64,000 nucleotides of DNA, taken from Helianthus annuus (Eukaryota > Streptophyta > Magnoliopsida > Asterales > Asteraceae). The DNA is taken from the NCBI RefSeq assembly GCF_002127325.2, contig NC_035441.2, positions 156,514,840 through 156,578,839 on the forward strand, given 5' to 3'. This document shows, one piece after another, positions 43,601 through 56,196 of the stretch (the stretch's first letter is position 1; every line of letters begins with the position of its first letter). A program made the translations under genes and the position numbers. Below the pieces are notes generated by a model. That model saw nothing but the letters and a program-made list of their open reading frames with translations, ran no database searches and had not been told where the DNA came from.

Positions 43601-45160
43601 ACCCTGAATGATTATGACTGTGAAATCAGGTACCATCCCGGCAAGGCGAATGTAGTCGCCGATGCCTTGAGCAGGAAGGAAAGGGTAAAACCCATTCGAA
43701 TCAATGCCAAGAGCATTGAGGTTAAGAATAACTTAATTGAAAGGATTTTGGCTGCACAGCGAGAAGCTGTGTTGGAAGCTAATTATCCTAATGAAAAGCT
43801 GGGAGTAACTGAGGAGCAGTTGACTCTTAGCAAGGATGGAATTCTTAGGCTAAACGGACGTATATGGGTTCCGATTTATGGAGGACTACGAGATGTTGTT
43901 CTCCAGGAAGCCCATAGTTCCAAATACTCAGTCCATCCGGGTGCAGACAAAATGTACCAAGACTTAAAGGCAAATTATTGGTGGATAGGCTTGAAAAAGT
44001 CTGTAGCCGCCCATGTAGCAAAGTGCTTGACTTGTGCTCAAGTCAAAGCCGAGCACCAAAAGCCATCTGGCTTGCTACAACAGCCTGAGCTTCCCGAGTG
44101 GAAGTGGGAATGTGTAACTATGGACTTCATAACCAAGTTACCCAAAACCAAGAAAGGAAACGATACAATATGGGTCATAGTCGATAGGCTGACTAAATCA
44201 GCTCATTTTCTACCCATCAAGGAGACGTATAGCTCCGATATGTTAGCCCAACTTTATGTTGATAAGATTGTAGCCTTACACGGCATACCTGTGTCTATTA
44301 TTTCCGACAGGGATACTAGATACACATCTCATTTCTGGAAAAGTTTCCAGCAATCTTTGGGCACGCGTTTAAACTTTAGTACGGCTTACCATCCACAGAC
44401 GGACGGTCAAAGTGAGCGTACTATCCAAACGCTAGAAGACATGCTTCGTGCATGTGCGATCGATTTAGGTGGTAACTGGGATAAAAACCTACCCCTGATC
44501 GAATTCTCCTACAATAATAGCTACCACACCAGCATAAAGGCTGCGCCTTTTGAGGCATTATACGGTAGGAAATGTAGATCGCCTGTTTGTTGGGCGGAAG
44601 TAGGAGAGGTCCAATTATCGGGACCAGAGATTGTTTTCCAGACAACGGACAAGATTGTCCAGATCCGGGAACGTCTCAAGGCTGCCCGCGATAGGCAGAA
44701 GAGCTACGCTGATCCAAAGCGTAAGGATTTTCACTTCGAAGTGGGTGAAAAGGTATTACTTAAGGTGTCACCCTGGAAGGGGGTGATGCGTTTCGGCAAG
44801 AAGGGCAAGCTGAGTCCGAGATACATAGGGCCTTTTGAGGTCATTGAACGAGTCGGATCAGTTGCCTATAAACTACACTTGCCTGAAGAGCTCAATGGAA
44901 TTCACAATGTGTTCCACATCTGCAATCTCAAAAAGTGCTTCGCCGACGAGTCGTTGGTGATTCCACACACAGATGTGCATATAGATGAGAGCTTAAAGTT
45001 CATAGAAAAACCTTTGTCGATTGAAGATCGACAGGTGAAGAAGCTTCGCAGAAAGCACGTACCGATTGTAAAAGTCAAATGGGATGCTCGTAGAGGTCCT
45101 GAATATACGTGGGAAGTCGAAGCTACAATGAAAGAAAAATACCCCTATTTATTTGAGTAA
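40613..45160 (+). pseudogene. gag-pol: Gag-pol polyprotein of element C, one nonsense codon
   Basis: A 1515-codon frame closed only by TAG at 43283-43285 (codon 891), where element A has a Lys codon; the frame before and after is the same. In order: gag; three zinc knuckles ([40 protein letters not shown]); protease ([10 protein letters not shown], about 429); RT (FIDDIL, about 762); the stop between RT and RNase H; RNase H ([15 protein letters not shown]); integrase (HHCC finger, [22 protein letters not shown]); chromodomain-like tail ending EKYPYLFE. Gag begins just after TTGTTATCTTCTGTAACAG. The stop disables integrase unless read through, but the copy is otherwise intact. Confidence 0.94.
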
Positions 45161-45180
45161 ATCTCGGGTCGAGATTTATT

Positions 45181-45195
45181 TTAAGGGGGTGAGGA
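45181..45195 (+). other. Polypurine tract of element C
   Basis: TTAAGGGGGTGAGGA directly before the LTR start TGTAACACC. Confidence 0.8.
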
Positions 45196-48100
45196 TGTAA
45201 CACCTCGAATTTTGTGTCCAATGATGTGTTAACACGTGTCATTTGTTTACACGTGGCATCTATAATAAATAAAGGACTAATTTTGACAAACCTTGAAAGT
45301 ATATAAATTCGAGGGTTATAAATGTCAACAAGGGTAAATATACTGTATAGTATCCCTAAATAATGCTTAAACCTTCAAACGAATAAATTATAGATCGTAC
45401 AAAAACAAAACGCGGAAGAAAGTGAGAGATTACAAACTACAGGGGTTAACTGTGTCAACATGTTTAATAATACCTCTGAGTGACCCTTTAACGTTCCAAA
45501 GACTTTGTAACGGTATTATACCCTCACTAAAATAATATATATGAATTTCGCGAAGTTTCGATATGAAACGAGAAAGTTACGATCGAATTCGTAGAAGAAG
45601 GGTTAAAAGCGTCAACAGTGAAAGTTAAGGCTTTCCAATATAATTAATAAATAAACCGGGGACTTAATAATGCGGGTAAATAACACGAGGCCCCTATCGG
45701 TAAATAACCGAGGGCCAAACCGCAAAGTTACCCCTTCAAACCCGAAAGGTCAGGTAAATCATTACGAAAGATTTCGTTATTAATGGCCAGATTCTGTAAT
45801 CATAACAAAAGATTTAAAAATTCTGAAATCTTAACCTCTCGCGACCCGCGTGAAGGTTATGTTTAAGTTGAGGCGGGCCGCGAGCCACCTCAATTACGCA
45901 TCTGATTTATTAAACTCAAGCGACCCGCATTAAAATGCATGGGAACTCCCATGCGGGCCGCGTAAAGTGCCCAGATGCAGAATTGTTGTAACTACTTGGC
46001 TTTTGGAGCTTTTGAACGATCATGAGCCAATAAATGAGGCATGGGCACCCTACATTTGACCCATACACCTTAGGGGACATATGCCCATCATCCATGATCA
46101 GTATAGGCTGAGTTGTGATGATCTTGGACCTTAACATTGGCTATAAATAGCAAGGTTGTGAACATAAGTTCATCACACTCAAAACTCACCCATCTGATCA
46201 TTCCAAGAGCTCTAAAGCATTCCTCTGTGTTCTTAAGTCTTCTCTTAAGCTTCTGTAAGTAATTCAACCTTTGTGGTTCCACATTTGCTTAGTATTTTAG
46301 CTAAAAACCAAACCTTCGTAACTACGGTTTGACTTTACAACAAATCAGTAATGGTTCGGTCTTATGATGAATCAAAAGTGGTTATGAGTTGGTATTTATG
46401 TGGGTAATAAACATCTAAAATGGTTCCCCCTGATCACCACTCTAACTATGTCAAATGTCGAGTCAAACGTGCGGTTAAAAAGTCAACAGAAAGCTATTTT
46501 AGCGATTTATGCATAATCTGTAATGTATACGTTATGGAACCTGTTTTGATAATCATAAAACATGATAATAAGTATATAAACATGTTTGCGCTCGTTTGAA
46601 TCGATCATTTGCTATATTGAACCGGTTCGGAGCCGAAAGTCGCAAAAGTTTGACTTTTGCTTTGACTTCAGTTCTGACCCGTTTTAGTGAGGTATAAATA
46701 TACCTTAGGACTCTCTTAGGACCAGGTCACATGTTGGTATACACCTCTGTGGTCGGTTCATGAGTTATCCGAGTCTTTTACGTATTTCCGTCATTCGCCT
46801 AAAAGTTGACCGTAACGGCCTTTTAAAATTAAAACGAGTATTTCGGACACGTGAACGGACCAAAACCTTGCTTGTTAAATTATAAGCATGTCCTTAAAGT
46901 TTCACGTCAATCCGAGGCCTAGAATGAGAGTTATGCTAAAAGGCGCACTTTTAAGAAAGTTTTGTAATTAACGGCGCAATTAGCATAACGCCCATCTAAC
47001 CCAAGTTTTCGTCACCAAAACTTTTACCCACTGTGGTAAAATAATATTTTGGGAATTTTAAAGATTTTTAATAATTTTTACCTTGCTCATAACCTGCGGT
47101 TATGGCTACGGTTCGGTAAATACCGAATATGCCCTTTTTGGCCAAAACGGGAGTTCTACAAGGTCTTTTGACCCGATTCCAGTTGCCACTGGTTTTAAAT
47201 AATAAATAAAGTATTTTAAGCTTTATAAGCTGTTCGGGAAACTCAGATTTCCTGTAGAACTCTAAAAGCCCTTTTAAAGTCTTTAAAATGACCGAAAAGC
47301 CCCTACGGGGCATAATACTAACTTAAACTCGTTACGGGCATTACGGAAGGTATCCTACTGATACCAAAATACTTTTAAGGCATATTGACTTAGGAAATAA
47401 GCGTAGGACACTTATGGTTAACCGTTTCGCCTATTTGCGCACACGGTACGGCTCATGGAACTAGTTTTCGTGCAATAGCCGATATGGGTCAAATTATATT
47501 ATTTGAACCCCAAAATCCAGAGTATGAACTATAAACCCATATAAAACAAGTCACTGAACTTGTTGGGTCCAAATCATACTCCATTCTCGGTTTTCGCCTC
47601 TTCGTGCGAATTAACCATATCTATATATCGGAATCAACCGGTTTAAGCTACGGCTAATACAAGGACCGTTAGGATTCTAAGAGGTTAATTAAAACCTTCG
47701 TTCCAGATTAGGAGCCCCAGTAAAAGCTATCGGTGACTTGATCTTAATTAAGGATTTATACTTGCAAAGGTAAATACTTTAACTTATTTCCCCTATATGG
47801 GCTTGGGTTACGGTATATTAATACCGCTTGATTGAGCATTATATGATTCCATCGCTTAGGTGGTTAATTGATTTAATATGATCGGCTCATTTAAACAGTT
47901 TTGTTGCTTATAAGCCTTTGGGGGGTTTAATGACCGTTGTCCCGGATATCCTTGGCATCATTTTACGAAATGGCCACGACCATCGACATCCCGGTGTAGG
48001 CGTACACCCGGTATAAAGTGTCGACATTAAAATTAAAAGACGTAGCCGTTGGTTTTCATACTACGGTTTTACGCAAACGTGGTGTGTCTATAAATCTTTA

Positions 48101-48591
48101 ACCCGGCACGACCCGGGCTACTGAACGCATAAAAGAACATGTAAAACGTTCACAAGATCATTATGAATTTTCCCAAGTTATAAAAGAGTTTGTGCCTTGT
48201 GCATTCAAATCAATTTTTAATAAACATTTTTAAATGTGTCAGTTGAACGTATTTACCAGTGTAAACTGACGTATTTTCCCCAAAAAGATTAAGTGCAGGT
48301 ACCTAAACGTAATTGGCTGGTATTAGCTCCCTAGCGTCGGGATAAGTCTCGCAAGCTTGATTACAGTATCTGATGGAACAATACTTTATATCTATTTACG
48401 ATCCACTGTGGATATATCCAACCCCTGTAATACATTTTGATATTACGATCAGAGGTTGAAATTTATATATTTATCTTATGCTTCCGCTGTGCATTATATA
48501 ATTGTGTGGTTTGACTATATTGTTGCCAACATCGTCACGGTAATCCCCCACCGGGCCCACCGGTGAGACACGTGGAAATCGGGGTGTGACA
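45196..48591 (+). repeat. Second LTR of element C
   Basis: 3396 bp. It acts as the 3' LTR of the first internal region and, by position, as the 5' LTR of a second partial internal region, since a primer-binding site and the pre-gag ORF follow it. Confidence 0.94.
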
Positions 48592-48764
48592 GGTTGGTAT
48601 CAGAGCCAACATTGAGTGAATTAAACACTATCCTATTGTGTTTAATCTCAATGACACAATTGCACATACTTGAGTCTAGACAAGAACTTAGGACAAATTC
48701 GGATTACTACTCCATTTTTGTCTTTATTTTCGATTTGATTTTTAATAAGTTTTGGAGCAGGAAA

Positions 48765-49979
48765 ATGCCACCTGTTATATTCCGAGGAAGAGGAAGGGGA
48801 CGTAGAGGCCGAGGAGAAATCGTGACACATCACGATCAAGAAGCTGGACCATCTGGTACAAGACATCCTTCGATGACAAGGAGCGAAGAGCCACAACGAC
48901 GAAGAGATCTTTACGAACCAGCGAGGCATTCCACTTCGCACAGCTCGACGCCATCCTACCGGCACTCCTTTGGACCAGATTCAGAAAATAATCCCAACAA
49001 CCCACAACCTTCCTTCATACCTCTACAACGTTCGGTTTCGCACCGGAATTATGACGACCCTACTCCATACTACATAGGTCAGTTTAATCCGGCTGACTAC
49101 ATACAGGAACCTTCAGGTTTTGTTCCACTAGGGCCACAAGACCATTTTTCTGAAGATCCCATGGAGGAGGATGAGGATCCAACTGAACCAGCTCGTGGTA
49201 CGCCCACGCATCCGATAGAAGTTTCTGATGGGTCATCCTTCCATGGAACGCCCTATCAAGGACCTGACAGTTTCCAAGCGATGTTTGACCGACATGAGTG
49301 GTACTACACACCACCTCAACAGACATCTCAACAACCGAGACATCCGCAGGATCCCTCTGAGGATTCACGCTTTGAGGTAGTTACGCCACCACCTCCGCCA
49401 CCGGCACAACCAGTAATACCTGATCCGCCGAGGCGTAGGAGGACAAATGCTCGTATGTCTACACGAGGAGGAGGGGTTATCCACTTCAGCACTCCTCGAC
49501 ATTCTAGTAGTAGCCACTATTCGCCGCTACAAGAAGAAGGACCTTCAAGTCCTATACAGGAGGCGAACTCCGCACCTACTGCACGAAATTCGCCACCATT
49601 TGGGTATGACCAGCCCATACCAGCTTACACAGGTCCAACGGCTTACAACCCGTTTGAACCATCACAAGCACAATACAACTACGGCTATGAGCGCGACCCA
49701 TATGTGGTGTCGGCAAGATATAATGCGCGCTACCCTGACGGAGCACATGGAAACATGGGACCACCGGATTACTCAGCTCATGGGTATCCAATACCTCCCA
49801 GACCTCCAGTTCCGCATCAAGCGCCACAGCCACGTTTCTCTCCTCCTGAACAGGAAGAAATACTCCATCGACTAGATCGTGTGGAGAGAGAGTTCGAGGA
49901 AGAGAAGAAAAGCCACCGAGGATTTCTCAAAGGCTTGGCGAACCTACTAAAGGGCAAAAAGAAGAAACGTGACCACTAG
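48765..49979 (+). CDS. Second copy of the element C pre-gag ORF
   Basis: Same 404-residue frame as 38102-39316, differing by two residues (GGG-G-IHF versus GGG-V-IHF, and HYPPL versus HYSPL). Its downstream gag is missing, so this copy is not part of a working element. Function unknown. Confidence 0.6.
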   Translation: MPPVIFRGRGRGRRGRGEIVTHHDQEAGPSGTRHPSMTRSEEPQRRRDLYEPARHSTSHSSTPSYRHSFGPDSENNPNNPQPSFIPLQRSVSHRNYDDPTPYYIGQFNPADYIQEPSGFVPLGPQDHFSEDPMEEDEDPTEPARGTPTHPIEVSDGSSFHGTPYQGPDSFQAMFDRHEWYYTPPQQTSQQPRHPQDPSEDSRFEVVTPPPPPPAQPVIPDPPRRRRTNARMSTRGGGVIHFSTPRHSSSSHYSPLQEEGPSSPIQEANSAPTARNSPPFGYDQPIPAYTGPTAYNPFEPSQAQYNYGYERDPYVVSARYNARYPDGAHGNMGPPDYSAHGYPIPPRPPVPHQAPQPRFSPPEQEEILHRLDRVEREFEEEKKSHRGFLKGLANLLKGKKKKRDH

Positions 49980-50528
49980 CCCTTAATAGTTGTACTAATG
50001 TAATTTCTACTTTGAAATAAGTCCCTGTGTGGACAACTTATCGTATTTCAGTCCCTACGTGGACTTACCTTTAGTCCTTGCATGGACACCTATCTTGTAT
50101 TAGTCCCTGCGTGGACTTGTCACTTATTTTAAAACCTCTATGGAGGTATGTACTATTTGAAAGACCCGTTTAGGGCAATATGTAACTGTATTTGTGATTT
50201 TTGGAATGTATGTTGTGAGTTTTGTTTTAATATATATAAAGATAAATCAAAACCATTCCTTTTACATTGATCTGCCTAAATAAAGAATCTTAAAAGGTGA
50301 AACCTAGCTTGGGGTCTTTTAAGATCTAGTCAAGATGGTACGACCTAACTAAAAAGATTCTGATTCCCTGTTAACCTCTGTACGCATGTTAACATTCATG
50401 GCAGATGTGATTCGTTATAATCACGCACGTCATTCTTATACAATAATCCTTTAAGGATTTCAAAACCCAACTAAATGATATATAAATCGTGGGTTAAATC
50501 ACCAATGAAGGTGATCAGTATTATAAAG

Positions 50529-50955
50529 ACATCCATTAGTGATGCAATGCCTACGGGCCAGAATTATTAAAACATCCATTAGTGATGCAGTGCCTACGGG
50601 CCAGAATTATTAAAACATCCATTAGTGATGCAGTGCCTACGGGCCAGAATTATTAAAACATCCATTAGTGATGCAGTGCCTACGGGCCAGAATTATTAAA
50701 ACATCCATTAGTGATGTAGTGCCTACGGGCCAATAATATTAAAGACATCCATTAGTGATGCATTGCCTACGGGCCAATGTTATTAAAACATCCATTAGTG
50801 ATGTAGTGCCTACGGGCCAATATTATTAAAACATCCATTAGTGGTGTAGTGCCTGCGGGCCAGTACTATAAAACATCCATTTAGCGATGTAGTGCCTACG
50901 GGCCAACTATATTTAAAACATCCATTAGAGGTGTAGTGCCTATGGGCCATAATAA
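50529..50955 (+). repeat. Second copy of the ten-unit 43-bp array
   Basis: Same unit number and order as 39866-40292, so it was copied as a block rather than expanded independently. Confidence 0.92.
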
Positions 50956-51100
50956 TTGTCTTATAAAGACAAAAGGCAGTGGTAGTCTATGACTCTCTGT
51001 CAGAAAGAGATAAAAGAACTATGGTTCAATTCTCTATGCCTTTGATTCTCTGGAATCTCGGCTAATATTATAAAACATCATCATGATTAGGCTTTATGCC

Positions 51101-51149
51101 GCCAAGTAGGTTACTTGCAAATAAATTGATTGAAGTTGAAATTCGAGAC
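51101..51149. other. Deletion junction with templated filler DNA
   Basis: Element C sequence ends at GCCGCC. Bases 51104-51149 join two pieces that both occur just downstream in LTR E: AAGTAGGTTACTTGC through AAATTGAT, then TGAAGTTGAAATTCGAGAC. LTR E then starts at AAGTATGTCATAAAACC (51150), skipping the last bases before the point where C inserted. This is what repair of a double-strand break with local template copying would leave. Confidence 0.8.
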
Positions 51150-53865
51150 AAGTATGTCATAAAACCTAGATTGGTTGAAGTTGAAATTCGAGACAAGTAG
51201 GTTACTTGCAAATAAATTGATGGATTATGATCCAATGATGAAATTAGGAATGATTTTATGTCTAGGAGTAAACCCTAGACATTTACTTGTTGAATTGAGG
51301 TTCACAATTGTGAAACTCATGATATTCCATTTATGTGTTAAATGGGTTTTGTAGAAGTAAGATGAACCCTAGAATTATGACTATTAAAATGGTGTTAATT
51401 GATTTCCATGAGATGAATCTGAGAATGGTATGCATGCTAGACATAATAGAATTGAAATTATGTCTATGTTTATGTTTATGTTTAGTAGAAATAACTAGTT
51501 ATGAACTAGTTGTAAAATGTGTAAAAACAATGTATGCACATTAGGTGTTTGTTAAAATGCCTAAATGAAAACTAAAGTGTTGAAATTAGAGTGAAAATAT
51601 GCAATGAATAAGTTGATAAGTCGATTGACTTTAAAAAGTCAAATCGACCAAGTGTATGATCGGATGGTAAATTCGATATAAGAAGAGTAGGATGGAATAG
51701 TCGTAAATGATTATGACTAACCTAACCATCTTACAATTAAAATGATAGTTTGACGCTTGGCAAGCTAGGTGAAGGCTTGGGGAAGGAAGCGGGTCAAACG
51801 AAGCAAGAATGACGGAAAAGCATAATTCGGATGCAAGGTAAGTATAGCTTACACTAGTCTTATATTTCAGAATATTCTCTTATCGTATTAGTTACGAATA
51901 AGATAAATACAAAATCGAGGTATGATGTTCCGGCGTGTAGACGTACGGAACAAGATAGTCGAGCATAATAAGAAACCATGTTGATGGTTTAAAAGGAGTT
52001 AAATCGGTAATTCGATCTTTTTATGACAAATGGAAAATAATGAACTTTTGGAATGGTTACCTTATAGGGTAAACCAAAACAAACAATAAGGGTAAAACGG
52101 TAAATTGGTCATGCGTTGACCATAACTATTGGTTTTGAAAGACACGGTAGGACGTAAGCCATGATAGACTAAAAATCGTTAAGAAACGATTAATAAGTGA
52201 AATGACCGCACGGTGTAAACCAGAGCGAGTCATGTAGATGAGATGGTAATAAATATCGTCTCGCCAACAAAATCGGTCACTTAGACCAAATGGGTCAAAA
52301 GGTGAAGGTATCACCTTTTGACAATAACGACTAATGATTATTGTCGAGTTATATTATTTCAGGAGTAAATGTCAAATGGATATTCGCAACGCTAAGAATT
52401 TGCAATTATAAAAGCAAGGTATTAAAAACGGGTCAATATATTGGTCCGCGCCAGGTACGTGAAATAGTGTAACACTCATTTAGAACATGTGGTTCAAGGA
52501 GTGTTAAAAGTAGTCAACATAGACATTTGGTTACTTGATAAGTAAACCGAATGTTTTGTTATAATGAACATTGCGTTTGGAAAGCTTAATGACTTTTCAA
52601 ACAATATCATAAGTTAAAAGAGGGTTTATGGGTCAAATATACTTTCAAAAGTCCTTCATCGTAAATGATTGGCTAAATGGACTAAAACGCCCTTATAAGC
52701 TAATTTCGACAAACGACCTTTAAAGGTAGTTTTGAAACGAGTTTTATGATCAAATAAATAATTGGAATAAGTGTAAGAAGCGAAAGATGTAAATCTTCAG
52801 TCAAATGACTCTATATGAATCTTTGTCGTAAATTAGCAATCCAACGAGAAAAACTCGGATTATATAGATCACCTCATTAAGTCCACCACAAATATAGTTG
52901 TGGTGGAAGATTACTTGATAAGAAATGTTGTATAATAACGCTAGAAACGAATGAAAGCGTTTCATGCTCAAAATATGTCTAAATACCCTTAACGGGTCAA
53001 AATACGCAAATGAGCATAAACGGGTTTATGATACGTAAGAGACTCGTGACTTAAACCTAATATGATAGGAATTATTGAAATTATGAATATCATGAGAATA
53101 AGGATCAAACAAACATGTTTGTTTGATAAAATCGCGAACGGGTCAAAATTTGGTGAAAATGGTAATAAGCCGAACACTTAAAAGTCTTAAATTTTGTTAA
53201 TCCGGATGTTGGATTTTGACTCCATATAATGAAGGGTCAAATTACAATCATGTAGGAAGAAACGGTGGGTCAAACGGATAAACGGATTGAAAGATACAGA
53301 AGTTTTCGTGTCAATAAACGGCAAAATGGAAAGCTGGAATGCAGAGGCCACCGTAACTTACGGTGCCACCGTAAGTTACGGTGGAGCTGAAAAGTTTTAC
53401 GGCAGCCCCCTACTGGTTTACGGTAGGGGCATGTCAAACCAGGGGCCACCGTAACTTACGGTGCCACCGTAAGTTACGGTGGAGGCCAGTTGGAAATCTT
53501 TGTTTTTAGATCAAGAGTTTAACGTTGGGATTCTTTTTCCTTCCACTATCATTACCGGATTTGTTTAGACACATTTTAAATCCCCGTATGACTAAAGCAT
53601 TTCATGTTTATGAAATGTAGGTACATTTAGAATGCCGGAAGACGACCAAGCTCATCGAAGAACCGAACACGATATAGGTTCATGCTTCCGCACTTGGTCA
53701 CGTTGTAAATTTTTAAACGACGAATTTGCTCACGTTATGTTGAATGACTTATGATTGTAAAAGTTTTAATAAACCCGTATTTCCAAATGTTTATGTAATC
53801 TTAATTACATGATTGTTTTTCGTAAAATATACGTTAAACCTTGAATAATAAGAACGGGTGTTACA
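51150..53865 (+). repeat. 5' LTR of element E, second part
   Basis: Continues the LTR begun at 34006 and matches 56735-59451. A few substitutions lie in the first 700 bases and none that I can see after about 51840. The two short minus-strand ORFs and the one plus-strand ORF inside are repeated in the other LTR and have no protein character. Confidence 0.92.
53351..53490 (+). repeat. Twin perfect hairpins in LTR E
   Basis: CCACCGTAACTTACGG and its exact reverse complement CCGTAAGTTACGGTGG, separated by five bases, occur twice about 100 bp apart, with a further TTTACGG(C/T)AG dyad between. Both hairpins are conserved in the other LTR (about 58930-59075). I find no TATA box after them. Confidence 0.85.
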
Positions 53866-53868
53866 AGT

Positions 53869-53881
53869 TGGTATCAGAGCC
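53869..53881 (+). other. Primer-binding site of element E
   Basis: TGGTATCAGAGCC three bases after the LTR; repeated at 59455-59467 after the second LTR. Confidence 0.9.
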
Positions 53882-56180
53882 TTGGTTTAAGAGATTCGAG
53901 TATGGTGGGGAGGAACCATGCTTGGACTTAAAGCTTATGCTCTTGATAAAGAATAGTGTTCGGTTCGAGGCTTGATCGCAAATCCGGTAAGTGCATGTAT
54001 GCTAATGGTCTAGCGTATTAAAGTGTTGTAGACAACACATAGGGTTACCGTGTAATACACGTTACCCCAATTAAATGATTGATATAGTTGACAAAAATAC
54101 GCGCGTTGACGTGTATAGTAGAAAAAGCCTTGTATTATAATACAGGCGATTATTGAAGTTGATATTACTAACTTTTGTGAATATCCTGATTGAAGGACAC
54201 TTGCATTTAAAGATGACAAGAGTTGAACAAATTAAGGATATGATAGAGGAACGGTCCGAAGTATGACGATAGGAGCATGCTCACTAAGGACTAAATCGCG
54301 TAACGACCGCGAACAAGGTTAATGGCAAGAAACGCCCGTCGGGGCAAGCATTACCAGGTGCGTGTTTTTAAATATAATCGCACAATTAGCAATATGCAAC
54401 AAACATGTGGAGAATGATCGTTGCATAGGTAAATTAGAAACTTGGAAAAACCTGAACAGAAATACATATCCAGGATATAATTTCCAAGAAAACTGAATAG
54501 AGGCGTTACTTACATAGGGCGTGATGTGAAAACTATAAAAAGGTCGTGTATGTCATGTGGCAAATCGCTTACTCTGGCCAAGTAAGTAGTGGCATATGAT
54601 ACCACGAGTTTCTCATAGCGGACACATTTACATCCGATGTAGTAAGGGCGGAGTGAATGGGACTAATTAAAAAGTACCCAAATGAATCAGATAAGCAAAA
54701 TGTTTGATAATAATGTAAACGCACAACCGAGTGACGGGAGCGTATTACGTCAGGATAATGAGCCTGAATGAAGGGACAAAGAAGCATGTAAAATGATTTA
54801 GACAAGTATTGGGAGGGAGTGTACTTACACTCGAACCCAGAAAACACAAGCATGAAAAGTGATTTAGACAAGTATTGGGAGGGAGTGTACTTACACTCGA
54901 ACCCAGAAAACGCAAGCATGTAAAATGATTTAGACAAGCATTGGGAGGGAGTGTACTTACACTCGAACCCGGAAAATGCAAATATGTCCCTTAACGGGTC
55001 GTTTTTGTAAAACGTCAAACTTAAAGACAAAGTCGGAATATAAAAATGAAGCGAGGTCTTAATGCATACCGGGAGGGTTGCAATAATAACGACTTCGGTA
55101 AAACACCCGGTGGATGGGTAAGAATTAAACACATGCGTAAACCAAGAGACGTGAACGCGGGTTGAAAAATCAAAGTAACTTGGATTACGAGTTATGACTA
55201 TAAAATCTCGTATATAGAAATTGTGAGTAAATATGTTCAACTATTCGAAGTCGAATGGATTGAATAAAGAATAAAGTTGATTGTTTATAAGTGATGGATT
55301 TCACATTAATAGGTCAAACATGTTGAATACAATATAACGCCGAATGGCACAAATGAGCGCTAGCCAGATAAAGGTAGCGTTAAATGCAAGAGAATAATGA
55401 GCCCGGTAATGGGATATAACCAAATAAGAATAAATTATGGATTGTCAATATCCTGGTATGGATAACTGACAAAAGTTAAAGAGAAGATCCTAAAACTAAA
55501 ACTTCGGTTTTAGTAAGAAATAATGTTTTTACAAACATAAATTCTGATAGGAATTTAAATAGTAAGCATGAAAGATACAAGTTTTGACACTGATAGGCGC
55601 AAGACGATATATTCGAAAAGTGATATTTTCGAAAATGAAATTTTGATATAAATTAAACATGATGTAACACAATCAGGGTCAAGAAATGTAATGTGAAGTA
55701 GAATCACATTATAACCAAGCAAGCGGTAAAAAGTAACTTGACTAATAAGTCTAATTAGTGAGACCCGTCAAGGTCATTTAAATAAATTTGGTTTGCTTGT
55801 AAGCGGTGGATTCGGTATAAATGAACCGAATAAATAAAATTGAAAACAAAAGAAATCGTTGCGAAAAGTGACAGATTTCATTAAAGACCTTTAAATGGGC
55901 CAAAGTAACGGATTCATAAAGAATTCGAGAATATATGAAAGCGATGGGAATCGCTAATTTAACTAAACTAGTGGACATAACGAGATTACGTTGTTTTGAG
56001 GTGCACTATGATGTATGAGATACGTACACAATTAGTAACCAGAAAGATGTTACCATATTTTTCGGGTAATACTAACAATCAGTTAAAGTTGGAGTAACGC
56101 TTAAAAGATTACTCAGGTCAAATGCAATGAGTTTAAAACTCGATGAGCTATGTAAGAAAGGTTTCGAGGACGAAACCTCT
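53882..56180 (+). other. Non-coding internal region of element E
   Basis: No gag, protease, RT or integrase motif in any frame. The longest frame (minus, 54569-55240) is open only because it crosses the 66-bp repeat. It ends in CGAAACCTCTTTAAGGGGGG before the 3' LTR, a good polypurine tract. Confidence 0.75.
54784..54981. repeat. 66-bp tandem repeat, three copies
   Basis: Units starting GCATG at 54784, 54850 and 54916 contain GATTTAGACAAG and GGGAGGGAGTGTACTTACAC, about 95 percent alike by eye. Since 66 is a multiple of three, one minus-strand frame stays open across all of them, giving a repeated 22-residue unit that is probably not a protein. Confidence 0.92.
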
Positions 56181-56196
56181 TTAAGGGGGGTAGACT

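Larger units (their letters stand above)
34539..48591 (+). mobile_element. Near-intact Gypsy element C, inserted in the LTR of E
   Basis: LTRs of 3390 and 3396 bp (34539-37928 and 45196-48591) surround a primer-binding site, a pre-gag ORF, a tandem-repeat region, gag-pol with one stop codon, and a polypurine tract. By eye the LTRs differ by about five substitutions and one 6-bp gap, so the insertion is very young. Same family as element A. The right LTR is followed not by flanking DNA but by a second, partial internal region. Confidence 0.93.
48595..51103 (+). mobile_element. Second, partial internal region of element C
   Basis: Starts with a primer-binding site (48595-48607) and repeats 37929-40440 almost exactly: pre-gag ORF, GTCC repeats, 43-bp repeat array. 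It stops at GCCGCC (51103), before gag, where it joins LTR E sequence. By eye only a handful of substitutions separate it from the first copy. Confidence 0.92.

Noticed and set aside
51335..51544. 69-codon ORF in LTR E, repeated at 56921-57130
   Set aside because: Low-complexity LTR sequence; the repetition reflects the LTR pair, not conservation.
54569..55240. 223-codon minus-strand ORF as a gene
   Set aside because: Open only because of the 66-bp repeat and AT-rich flanks; no domain, and it lies inside a non-coding element.
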